DNA of 64,000 nt from Candidatus Endobugula sertula (lineage in GTDB: Bacteria > Pseudomonadota > Gammaproteobacteria > Pseudomonadales > Cellvibrionaceae), in assembly GCA_001723645.1 (NCBI GenBank), contig MDLC01000009.1, forward strand, positions 1 to 64,000, in the 5' to 3' direction. The position numbers and the translations under genes were made by a program. Shown here piece after piece: positions 51,638 through 59,919 of the stretch. The notes under the pieces are model-generated. The model worked only from the letters and a program-made list of their open reading frames with translations, ran no database searches and was not told the origin of the DNA. The first letter of the stretch is position 1. Every line of letters starts with the position of its first letter.

Positions 51638-52219
51638 TTGAAAACAACACCCCGAACCCCGATCAAGCTCGATTTAGGTAGCGGAGGTTCCCGTAAAGAA
51701 GGTTACTACTCTGTTGACCACATAGGACTGAAGGGCGTTGATATCATCGCCGATTTAAATAAACCACTAGAGCTTTTTCCTGATAATAGTGTTAGTCATA
51801 TTTATACCAGACATACACTAGAGCATATAGACAATTTATTGCCACTTTTACAGGAAATTTGGCGAATTTCTAAACATAATGCAAAAATAGAAATTATTGT
51901 ACCTCATTTCTCTAATGTTTTTGCCTATTCAGGTCCTACTCACGTGCGCTTTTTTGGCTTATACACAATGTTCTATTTTGTTTCTCCAGAAAATCAACCG
52001 AGTAAGCGAAAAGTTCCTACATTTTATAGTGATACTCGATTTTACGTGGATTCTTTACGAATTCAATTTTACAGACTCAATGTATTTGATAGAGTTTTCG
52101 TCCCAATTTTCTCAAAATTAGTTAATAGCTGCTTTTTCTCACAAGAGTTTTATGAAAGAAGGCTATCAGGCATATTTCGAGCTTGGCAAATCACCTATAT
52201 TATGAGGCCCCAAAAATAG
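51638..52219 (+). CDS. Class I SAM-dependent methyltransferase
   Basis: A 193-aa methyltransferase with motif I KLDLGSGGSRKEGYYSVD (about residues 10-27), an acidic strand IIADLNKPL, and the HTLEHIDNLLPLLQEIWR helix after motif III. Substrate unknown; the size and C-terminus suggest a small-molecule or surface-glycan enzyme. The only in-frame start is TTG at 51638, since TGA/TAA precede it. An ATG at 51613 opens a different frame that could be the original N-terminus after a frameshift. It ends 17 bases from the convergent ion-channel gene. Confidence 0.8.
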   Translation: MKTTPRTPIKLDLGSGGSRKEGYYSVDHIGLKGVDIIADLNKPLELFPDNSVSHIYTRHTLEHIDNLLPLLQEIWRISKHNAKIEIIVPHFSNVFAYSGPTHVRFFGLYTMFYFVSPENQPSKRKVPTFYSDTRFYVDSLRIQFYRLNVFDRVFVPIFSKLVNSCFFSQEFYERRLSGIFRAWQITYIMRPQK

Positions 52220-52235
52220 GCTAACAATAAAAAAA

Positions 52236-54481
52236 TCATTTACCATACCAATACAGCAACACACCTATTAAAAATACGATCAATGCCGGATGAACTATTT
52301 TTCCGAATAAATCGAGACGATGGATTTTTTTGCTGTATTTTTTGGCAACGTTGGTCTCTGTACTGGTGCCCACTGCGGCTTCAATTTTGTTGTAATAGGA
52401 CACATTGATCATTGCAATAAATATGACCAGTACCGATAAAAAATAAACGGCCAAAAAGAAATATTCCACCACCATTAAATAATCAACCGACATAGTGGTG
52501 ATAAATTTTAAATGGAAAAAAGCGGTGGTAATCAATGCCGAGGAGCCCAGTTTTATGCGGTCCCGCTCTTTTTTTACCGGCGTAAAATAGGCGAGATAGG
52601 CCAACAAGGTTAATAACAGAATCGGAAACAGGTTTTTTTAATAACACATTCCAAGCGTTGCGTTTGATATGGATCAGGGCATTGAACTGCGAATAAAACA
52701 CCGGAGCGATGTCCGCCAGGGCAATCCGACTCTGGAATAGCAGGATATGTTCCAATTGCCAGCCACTGATCGTGTCTAACAATTTTTTTGATAGCGGTGG
52801 TGCCTTCAAACCCAGACTATCATTAACGTAAAGTAAACGATCCGCCTGCTCTGTTTTGTGGTGAAAACTGATGGGCAGGGTTTGATGGTCAAAGGGGTAA
52901 TCATTAAATGGGAAATGCCGTTTAAAATCACCGGTCACCTGATAAACTCGCGTGGTCATGCCATTGTCGGTTTGGCTCAACAACGGTTCATCCAGAACGA
53001 TTGGTGTTACTGCATGCTCGAAGGTAATATCAGTATCGGCAAAATCACCGCTAAATCGAAACCAGAGATAAAATGTCAGGTTATACTGCGATTGCACGGT
53101 ATCCAGTTGATTCACCCGTTGAATATCCATGCCGGTATACACCACGCGCGTGCGACGTAGCAGGCTGTCACCTAGCATAATGACATCGCCCCGCCATACA
53201 TCACTCAGTAGTTCAGCCACCGGTAGCTGTTCTTTGGGCTGACGGCTCCGGTATTGTACCGGAGCTGGAATCATTTTTTGTCCGGCATAATAGCCCACCG
53301 CCAGTTCGCTATCGGCGTTACCTTCGCTGTCAAAATAAAGCGCACCAGTAACACCCTGTAATGCCTGATCATAGCGGTAACGTTGTGCCAGCGCGCGCCA
53401 AATCTGCGCTCTAACAGCGACCGAATCCATTGCAGTATTTGTTTCCGAAAATGTCAGTTTGCGCAAAGCTGCAACCGCCAGAGAAGCCGCATCGTAGTAG
53501 TAAGCCGCCCGGTTAAATAACCGCACCGCAGGGTACTCCTGAGTAAACTGCTGGTAAAAAACCTGTGCCTGCTGGTTGGCAATGTCCAGCATAAAGGGTG
53601 ACACTGTCAATAAATGGTCGGAGTAATAACCCGGTTGAGCACGTTCCCGAGAATCATGGTTTACATAGTCGATAAACTTGGGCCTGGCACATTCAGTGGA
53701 ACACAATAATCTGAGCTGGTTGTCGGTGGACTGGATAAGTGTGAGTAAATTCGCACTCTCTTTGACCTGGGTTGCCAGGTATAAAATATCGGGCTGTTCA
53801 CGGGTATTGAAATCTGCGGCAATCTGCTCCAGTAACTCATCCACATCAGCCTGTCGCCCATCCACCCTACGACTATAATTCACCGTCATACCCAGAGTAT
53901 TAGCCGTCTGAGAAAAACTGTCAAATAACGTGCGGCCAAAAGCAGAGGCGTCATAAATTATTCCCACGGTTTTTGCTGCAAATACGCTATCAATGTAATG
54001 TGCTGTAAACACCCCCTGAAAGTGATTATTCGGCGCCAACATAAATACCCAGGGCTTGTTACGGGTGATGGCATTATCCGTTGACGACGCGGTGATCGTC
54101 GGTAATTGCGCATCTTCATAAATCTGACTGATGGTCGCCGCATGATCGCCCCCAAAATCATTCAACACCAGTACAATATCCGGATCACTGGTGATGGTAT
54201 TGGCTACCTCCATCGCCACATCAGAATCGCCTTGATCATCAAAGACTTTTAACGCAACCAACCTACCGTTAACCCCCCCCCGTATCATTGACCTGGTCAA
54301 TATACAATTCGACGGCCTTGAGCATACTACTTCCCTGCTCCGCCTGTGACCCGGATAAGGGGGCAACCACAGCAAAGTAATAAGGTGGGGTTGATTTTAT
54401 TATCCAAGCGATCAGCAATAACAAGACAATGATTGTAGTGAAGCAAGCCGACCACAGGATTTTCTTTTTTTGTAAGGGCAT
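52236..54481 (-). pseudogene. Pentameric ligand-gated ion channel fused to type I periplasmic-binding domain (two frameshifts)
   Basis: One gene is split over three frames. 54481-54282: membrane/signal segment (ACFTTIIVLLLLIAWII) and the start of a Peripla_BP_6 domain (VVAPLSGSQAEQGSSMLKAV). From the G9 run (plus-strand C9, 54273-54281) to 52640: the rest of that domain (VNGRLVALKVFDDQGDSD onwards, to about residue 410), then a Cys-loop-type ligand-binding domain with the Pro-loop motif FPFNDYPFDHQ. From the A7 run (plus-strand T7, 52633-52639) to 52236: the four channel helices, namely TM1 NLFPILLLTLLAYLAYF, TM2 around RIKLGSSALITTAFF, TM3 and TM4 (HPALIVFLIGVLLYWYG). Deleting one base in each run gives a single protein of about 748 aa. 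It would be a homopentameric envelope channel gated through an amino-acid-receptor-like sensor; the ligand is unknown. Confidence 0.85.
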
Positions 54482-54612
54482 GGGGGAGAAAATTTTGGCG
54501 CGATGTGTTTTAACGATACCAGCATTTTTATGATTAACGAATTAGATTTGACAAACGAAAAAACCGCTAAACCATAAAATAGCCATTCAACAGTAAGCGA
54601 TCAACAATAGGA

Positions 54613-56268
54613 CTATTTGGAGTTAACCAATCCCCAGTTGCGAACAGGTTGTCCACCAAAGGGCATAGCAGACCAATTTTTTAGCCACGGTTTGACTAGG
54701 TATTGGTGGGTTTGGAAGTACAGAGGGACAATGACCGCCTGTTCTGTCAAGAGTTGGTATTCCAACTGACGGTAGCCTTGCTGGCGTGCTACCGGGTTTG
54801 TTTGTCGCAGGGTGCGTTCGAGTTGTTGGGCAAAATCGAGGGCAGTCCACCCCAGGCGTTGCACCGCGGTAGCGGGTTCCGCTACGGCACTGAGCCAGCT
54901 ATAAGGATCGGGATAATCCGCACACCAGCCAAAGCGAAATAAGTGTGGGGTCTGCGGTTGTTCTATTGCCTGAATATACTGGGGCCAGGGTAATTGCTTT
55001 AACGTCAGGGTAATATTGAGGGAATGACCTAAAAATGCTTGCACCGCCAAGGCAACGGTATGATGAATTTCCGAGGTGTTATACATCAGGGTGAGCGGCG
55101 GAAAATCTTTACCCTCCGGATAACCAGCTGCAGCCAGCCAAGCTCTCGCTTGCACAGGGTCAAAGTCAATACCGGGCGACCCTTCATGGCTTACCGCAGA
55201 ATCCACCGGCACCACATAGGCCGATGACGCTTGCGCAGCACCCTGCATAAAAGCCTCAACCAGCAGGCCGCGATTGATTGCCGCTGCAATCGCCTTGCGC
55301 ACACGCACATCATCGGTGGGACTGCGATTGACATTAAACCCATAGGTATAACTGCACAGTGTTGACTGACGCCGATATTGCTCCCGTAAATCGGGATCGC
55401 GTTTAAGGATCGTCAATTGCCCCCGAGGCAGGGGCAGATAGGCCCCACCCATCACATCCAGTGCATTGTGCTGGTAGAGGGTTAAACCTAACGAATTCTC
55501 CACCACAGTGAGGTAATGCACCTCGTCAATCATCACCTGGTCCGCCGCAAAATAATAGGGGTTTTTGCGTAACACCAGCTGCCTGCCGGGTTGCCAGTCC
55601 TGCAATTGATACGGCCCGTTACTAACCAGCTTGCCGGGTAAGGTCCAGTGTTGATGCCAGGTCTCGATGGCCCGGCGTGGCAGCGGGCGATATACCCACA
55701 GACTGACCAGTGCGGGAAAATTGCTGATCGAATGCCGCAGCTGAAACTCCACAGTAAACGGGTCAATTGCCTGTACCCCAAGGCGGGAAACATCGTCGAT
55801 ACGCCCTTGATGCAGCGCTTTTGCATGGGTTAACACATACAACGCCGAGGCATAAGGTGCATTCGTCTTCGGGACAATATTACGTTGAATAGCCCAGACA
55901 ATATCCGTCGCTGTCACCGCCTGACCATCACTCCAAAAGGTATCCTGGCGTAAATAAAAACGATAACGCCGCCCTTGATCGTACACCTGCCAATGCGTGG
56001 CCAGCTCCGGCACCACCTGATACGTTAGTGGATCAAAATCCGTTAAGGCCAAAAATAATTGTTCGGTTAATTCAATGGACGTATTGTCTTCAGTCAACCC
56101 CGGATCCAACGTCTTAATCGCACCATTGATCGGTAAACGTAAATAGCCGGGTGAACCCTCCGTCAGAACAGGCTCTGGCTGAATGTCTGATACAACCGGG
56201 TCACGGTCACAGCCAATGATCAGCAGTAACAGAGATAGAGTGAAAAGGGTTTGATAGATGGAGAACAT
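54613..56268 (-). CDS. Peptide-type ABC substrate-binding lipoprotein (SBP_bac_5)
   Basis: A 551-aa family-5 solute-binding protein (DppA/OppA/SgrR-like). The signal peptide ends in a lipobox LLIIGC with Cys19, so it is a lipoprotein. Typical elements are LDPGLTEDNTSIELTEQLF, WSDGQAVTATDIVWAIQR, SNGPYQLQDWQPG, VRKAIAAAINRGLLVEAF, and the C-terminal LEYQLLTEQAVIVPLYF. No ABC permease or ATPase gene is nearby, so it may serve a distant transporter or act as a sensor or chaperone. It lies between tpsA and the ligand-gated channel, on the same strand. Confidence 0.92.
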   Translation of the reverse strand: MFSIYQTLFTLSLLLLIIGCDRDPVVSDIQPEPVLTEGSPGYLRLPINGAIKTLDPGLTEDNTSIELTEQLFLALTDFDPLTYQVVPELATHWQVYDQGRRYRFYLRQDTFWSDGQAVTATDIVWAIQRNIVPKTNAPYASALYVLTHAKALHQGRIDDVSRLGVQAIDPFTVEFQLRHSISNFPALVSLWVYRPLPRRAIETWHQHWTLPGKLVSNGPYQLQDWQPGRQLVLRKNPYYFAADQVMIDEVHYLTVVENSLGLTLYQHNALDVMGGAYLPLPRGQLTILKRDPDLREQYRRQSTLCSYTYGFNVNRSPTDDVRVRKAIAAAINRGLLVEAFMQGAAQASSAYVVPVDSAVSHEGSPGIDFDPVQARAWLAAAGYPEGKDFPPLTLMYNTSEIHHTVALAVQAFLGHSLNITLTLKQLPWPQYIQAIEQPQTPHLFRFGWCADYPDPYSWLSAVAEPATAVQRLGWTALDFAQQLERTLRQTNPVARQQGYRQLEYQLLTEQAVIVPLYFQTHQYLVKPWLKNWSAMPFGGQPVRNWGLVNSK

Positions 56269-56280
56269 TAGTATTGCTAT

Positions 56281-56310
56281 AGGGTTATATTGTTCTATGG
56301 CTATATTGTT
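56281..56310. repeat. 30-bp inverted repeat, left copy (flanks tpsA)
   Basis: It begins AGGGTTATATTGTT and ends GGCTATATTGTT. It matches the reverse complement of 59045-59074 at 28 of 30 positions (mismatches at positions 15 and 18). It sits in the 58-base gap between the tpsA stop and the lipoprotein start. Each copy also contains TATATTGTT twice, 16 bases apart. Confidence 0.9.
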
Positions 56311-56326
56311 AATATTGCTCTATTGC

Positions 56327-58984
56327 TTAAAACCCCACCGGGCTGGCCGACCAGTCATCATAGGGCGAAGGTCTGGGATGGCGTCGGTTAATAATAAAAC
56401 TACTGACATTGTTGCCAGAGCGCTGGGTACAGGCCTGTTTTATCCAACCTGCGGCCTTGAGAAAATCCGCCGACAAATCCTCTTCACCGGTGTCCACTTC
56501 GTTACCTAGTGCTTGAATATCCACCTGCCCGTCAATACCCAATCGTGAAGAAGCATCAATAACACTGCCCGCTGAGCGGATAACATAATCGGCAATCAGG
56601 GTGATATTACCGCCAGCGCCGGCAAAGGCTTGGGCGATAACCGAGCTGTTATCCAGGAGAATAAATTCCGGATCGACAAAAATATCGCCGCCGTTACCGC
56701 CGCCCTGGGCGACACTGGTTGTGACCTCACTATTTTTTAAATGCAACAGCTCATTCACCTGTACGGTAATTTGACCACCACCCTGGACGGATTCCGTGCT
56801 CAGGCGACTGTCATCAAACATCCGAATGGTGTCGACAACATTGAGGTCAATGGCCCCGGCATCGGCGGTGCCATTGGCATTGGTGTTAATGCTCGAACCA
56901 CCATCCAGCGATAAATTCTGTGCCGTGAGTTGAATAGACGTCGGCAGCAAAGGATCAAAACCATCGACTGTTTCAGTACTGATAGTAGCCTGGTCAGACA
57001 GGCTGAGATCAAGCACCACGCTGACCACAACATTGCCCGCCCGGCCAGTGCCGGTAGTGGCTGAAGATACTACCGCCCGATTCCCTAGCGTGGCCGTTCG
57101 GGTGTCGATCATGAGACTACCAGCATTACCGCTTGAAGTTGGCCCGGCGCGGGTTAAAATGCCAGTGACGAAGCCCGAACTGGTACCATCCATCAACAAC
57201 TGATCCGCCAACACCGAAATCCTGCTAGCGCCACCTGCACCAAAGGTGCTACTGCTGATTTCTCCACCACCGAACACTTCAATCTCTCCGGCCTGAATAT
57301 CAATACTACCAGCATCACCCGTTGACATGACATCGGTATCACTGAAAATACCAGTAAGAAAATCTGCACCGACACGATCAATCGACAAGCGCTCCGCCAA
57401 CACCGCAATGCTGCCGGCGTCACCTGCACCAAAGGTATTGCTGCCTATCTCCCCACCACCGAGTACCTCAATCTCTCCAGCCTGAATATCAATACTACCA
57501 GCATCGCCCATTGACGTGACATCGGTATCACTGAAAATACCGGTAAAAAAAACCGAACCGGCACGATCCACCAACAGCAGGTCCGCCGACACGGTAATAC
57601 TCCCGGCATCACCTGCGCTAAATGTGCTGCTGCTTATTTGTCCACCACCAAGCACCTCAACATTTACGGCCTGAATGTTAACGGTTCCAGCATCGCCCGT
57701 TGCCCCAGCATCCGTATCACTGAAGATACCGGTAAGAGAGTCCGAACCAGCGCGATCGATCAACAACCGGTCTGCCGATACCGTAATATCACCAGCATCA
57801 CCAACACCAAATGTACTGCTGCTTATAAATCCACCACCAAGCACATCAACGTTTTCAACTTGAATGTCAATGGTACCGGCATCACCCGTTGCCGTAGCAG
57901 TAGAATCACTGAAAATACCGGTGAGAAAGCCCGAACCTGCATCATCGATCAACAGCTGGTTCGCCAACACCACAATACTGCCTGCATTACCGGTGCCGAC
58001 AGCATCACTGGATACAGTGCTGGCTGAGTAAAGAGTAAGGTCTTGCGCTATTTGCAGGTCAATATTTCCCCCACCCCCGGCGCAAAATGACGACGCATCA
58101 ATCACGCTGTCATTGCTCAGGTCCAGTACCATCGCCTGAACCACAATACCTTGCCCCTGTACATCGCCGGTGGTCTGCCCGGCCACTACCGACTCGTCCA
58201 TAAGGATGGAGTCGCCCTGCATAAATACCCGGCCTCCACCTTCACCACCCACTCTGATTTCCGATTGATTGATAATGTTAATATCGGCCAACACCTGTGC
58301 ACCAGTGACCTCACCTGTCGCCAGCGATACCTCCCCGACCGAGGCCACACTGGCCAATTGCACCGCGCCCTGGTCAATAACCAGGCTGGCGTTATCCAGA
58401 TCAATACCGTTGGCAGCCAGAGTTAATGTACTTTCACTGGCCGGTGTTAACACCGCTCCCTGAATCTGGATAGCCCCATCACTGCCCAAAAAACCAAACG
58501 CTGCTGGCGCCGCCGTACTTAATACCTCACCCACCTGGGGCACGGCCATAAACTGTTCGTTATTGGCAAAGCGCAAATAATCGGCACTGCTGATATGCAG
58601 AGAACCACTGACATCCAGGCTTGCATTCGACCCGAACAACACCCCGGCGGGGTTAAGTAAAAACAGATTGGCACCACTAATATCGCTACGTAACAGACCG
58701 TCAATCGTTGACACATCCCCCCCGGTAACCCGGCTGATAATATTGGCAATAGCTGCCGAGCCACTGAACGTGGCACTTTCACCCGTTCCAATATTGAACT
58801 GGCTAAAACTGTGAAACAGATTAGCGCCACGCTGCTGCCCTAGATCGGCAGTCACCCGAAAATCTGGCCCCACCAACGAACCCGACGGCCCCAAACTACC
58901 ATCCATAACCACCTGAGCCTGGGCAGTTTCAAAGCATAAAACGGCCATCATCATAGAATAGATTTTGCTATAGAAATCGTTCAT
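56327..58984 (-). CDS. TpsA exoprotein (filamentous haemagglutinin N-terminal domain)
   Basis: A secreted two-partner-secretion substrate. The TPS domain follows the signal peptide (counting from the longest frame at 59065, residues about 50-165): NLFHSFSQFNIGTGESATF, IISRVTGGDVSTIDGLLRS, ANLFLLNPAGVLFGSNASL. A beta-helix body follows, with four 63-aa tandem repeats (about 394-645), then more beta-helix. I chose ATG 58984 (MNDFYSKIYSMMMAVL), which gives a normal signal peptide ending FETAQA; the frame is open to 59065 but the extra part is not signal-like. The C-terminus is short compared with large adhesins. It is the presumed cargo of the TpsB-like transporter encoded upstream. Confidence 0.92.
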   Translation of the reverse strand: MNDFYSKIYSMMMAVLCFETAQAQVVMDGSLGPSGSLVGPDFRVTADLGQQRGANLFHSFSQFNIGTGESATFSGSAAIANIISRVTGGDVSTIDGLLRSDISGANLFLLNPAGVLFGSNASLDVSGSLHISSADYLRFANNEQFMAVPQVGEVLSTAAPAAFGFLGSDGAIQIQGAVLTPASESTLTLAANGIDLDNASLVIDQGAVQLASVASVGEVSLATGEVTGAQVLADINIINQSEIRVGGEGGGRVFMQGDSILMDESVVAGQTTGDVQGQGIVVQAMVLDLSNDSVIDASSFCAGGGGNIDLQIAQDLTLYSASTVSSDAVGTGNAGSIVVLANQLLIDDAGSGFLTGIFSDSTATATGDAGTIDIQVENVDVLGGGFISSSTFGVGDAGDITVSADRLLIDRAGSDSLTGIFSDTDAGATGDAGTVNIQAVNVEVLGGGQISSSTFSAGDAGSITVSADLLLVDRAGSVFFTGIFSDTDVTSMGDAGSIDIQAGEIEVLGGGEIGSNTFGAGDAGSIAVLAERLSIDRVGADFLTGIFSDTDVMSTGDAGSIDIQAGEIEVFGGGEISSSTFGAGGASRISVLADQLLMDGTSSGFVTGILTRAGPTSSGNAGSLMIDTRTATLGNRAVVSSATTGTGRAGNVVVSVVLDLSLSDQATISTETVDGFDPLLPTSIQLTAQNLSLDGGSSINTNANGTADAGAIDLNVVDTIRMFDDSRLSTESVQGGGQITVQVNELLHLKNSEVTTSVAQGGGNGGDIFVDPEFILLDNSSVIAQAFAGAGGNITLIADYVIRSAGSVIDASSRLGIDGQVDIQALGNEVDTGEEDLSADFLKAAGWIKQACTQRSGNNVSSFIINRRHPRPSPYDDWSASPVGF
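57131..57886 (-). repeat. Four 189-bp tandem repeats within tpsA (63-aa units)
   Basis: Four consecutive units of exactly 63 aa, each with GDAG..IQ, VLGGG.ISSSTFGAGDAG, ADRLLIDRAG, and LTGIFSDTD, plus a half unit on the N-terminal side (to about 57990). The units are highly similar, so recent duplication or gene conversion is likely and copy number may vary between strains. Confidence 0.9.
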
Positions 58985-59044
58985 GGGATCACTCCGGGAT
59001 AATGCTCTGAGCTCCCACCTACGCGAGAGTGACGGGAGCCGATT

Positions 59045-59074
59045 AACAATATAGCCGTACAACAATATAACCCT
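59045..59074. repeat. 30-bp inverted repeat, right copy (flanks tpsA)
   Basis: Partner of 56281-56310, inverted, 28 of 30 identical. It lies between the DUF928 stop (59079) and the preferred tpsA start (58984), so the two copies bracket the whole tpsA gene, 2794 bp from outer end to outer end. Confidence 0.9.
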
Positions 59075-59078
59075 AAAT

Positions 59079-59870
59079 TTATTCCCCCGCCGCCCGCAGC
59101 AACCCCACCTGTTTCAATAAATCACTGCGCAATTTTTTTAATGCTGTGGATTGCGGTTGCTGTTTGATTAATTGCGACAGGCTATCGAAGGCGTCGTACC
59201 AGAGTCCCTGTTCGGCATAGTAGTAAGGCCGTTGCTGTGGGGGGAGTTGTGTTTGCCGGGCCAGTTGTTTGTCGTCAAGCTGGTAATACTGCAGGGTGGC
59301 CCCAGCGATAAAATCACTGGAGCGTTCTGCTTCATCGAGAATCATGGTTAAAAACCATTCGTACTCAATATCGGGTTGTAAATAAATACCGTAATCCGCC
59401 AGTACAATGGTGTAAATGCCCTCGCCTTCGGGGGGCGGCAGTATCGCCTGTGCAATCGGCTCGACCAATCCCTGCTGGTTGAGATTAAAATGGATTGGAT
59501 AAGACGACGCTCCCGACACATACCAATATAAGCGCGGCTGTCGATTGCTAGTCATGCCAGTATGCTGCGGGGCCAGAGTTACCAACCTACTGGACAACAA
59601 CGCCGACGCGCTGCTCTGTCCGCTATCGGTTTCGATGGACAAGCCGCGGTTTAACCCCCGATTAACCCCGCGGTGCCAGCCCCGAAAAAGCCCGCGATGC
59701 TTTGTTGTATCGGTTCCCTCTGCGTCACCAGCATCGATACGGCGTATGGGCAAGTTGGATTGTGGTGGTTGATATTTTATTGGCGCAAACGGTTGTTGCG
59801 TTTCCGACTCCACCTGTGCAGTAACAGCGGAGATACAACAACAAAATAAAAAAGGAGCGTGTTTTAGCAT
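59079..59870 (-). CDS. DUF928 exported protein
   Basis: A protein of about 263 aa with a signal peptide (MLKHAPFLFCCCISAVTAQ). Conserved elements of DUF928 are visible: LVTLAPQH, the RLYWYVSGAS and W.FL/EWFLTM strands, AQAILPPPEGEGIYTIVLADYG, and the final LRSDLLKQVGL. DUF928 function is unknown; genes of this family commonly accompany CHAT-TPR and TpsA/TpsB genes, especially in cyanobacteria. I prefer ATG 59870 over the TTG at 59909 because it places the signal peptide correctly. An unusual RGWHRGVNRGLNRGL repeat lies near residue 70. Gaps to CHAT (upstream) and tpsA (downstream) are short, so it is in the same operon. Confidence 0.85.
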   Translation of the reverse strand: MLKHAPFLFCCCISAVTAQVESETQQPFAPIKYQPPQSNLPIRRIDAGDAEGTDTTKHRGLFRGWHRGVNRGLNRGLSIETDSGQSSASALLSSRLVTLAPQHTGMTSNRQPRLYWYVSGASSYPIHFNLNQQGLVEPIAQAILPPPEGEGIYTIVLADYGIYLQPDIEYEWFLTMILDEAERSSDFIAGATLQYYQLDDKQLARQTQLPPQQRPYYYAEQGLWYDAFDSLSQLIKQQPQSTALKKLRSDLLKQVGLLRAAGE

Positions 59871-59919
59871 GGTATAAAATGCCCGGTTTAATAAGGAATC
59901 TCTGATCAAGTCACCATCG

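Noticed and set aside
57131-57886. Regular repeats that could suggest a CRISPR array
   Set aside because: The period is 189 bp, the whole array is coding, and no repeat-spacer structure exists; no CRISPR or cas gene was seen in the window.
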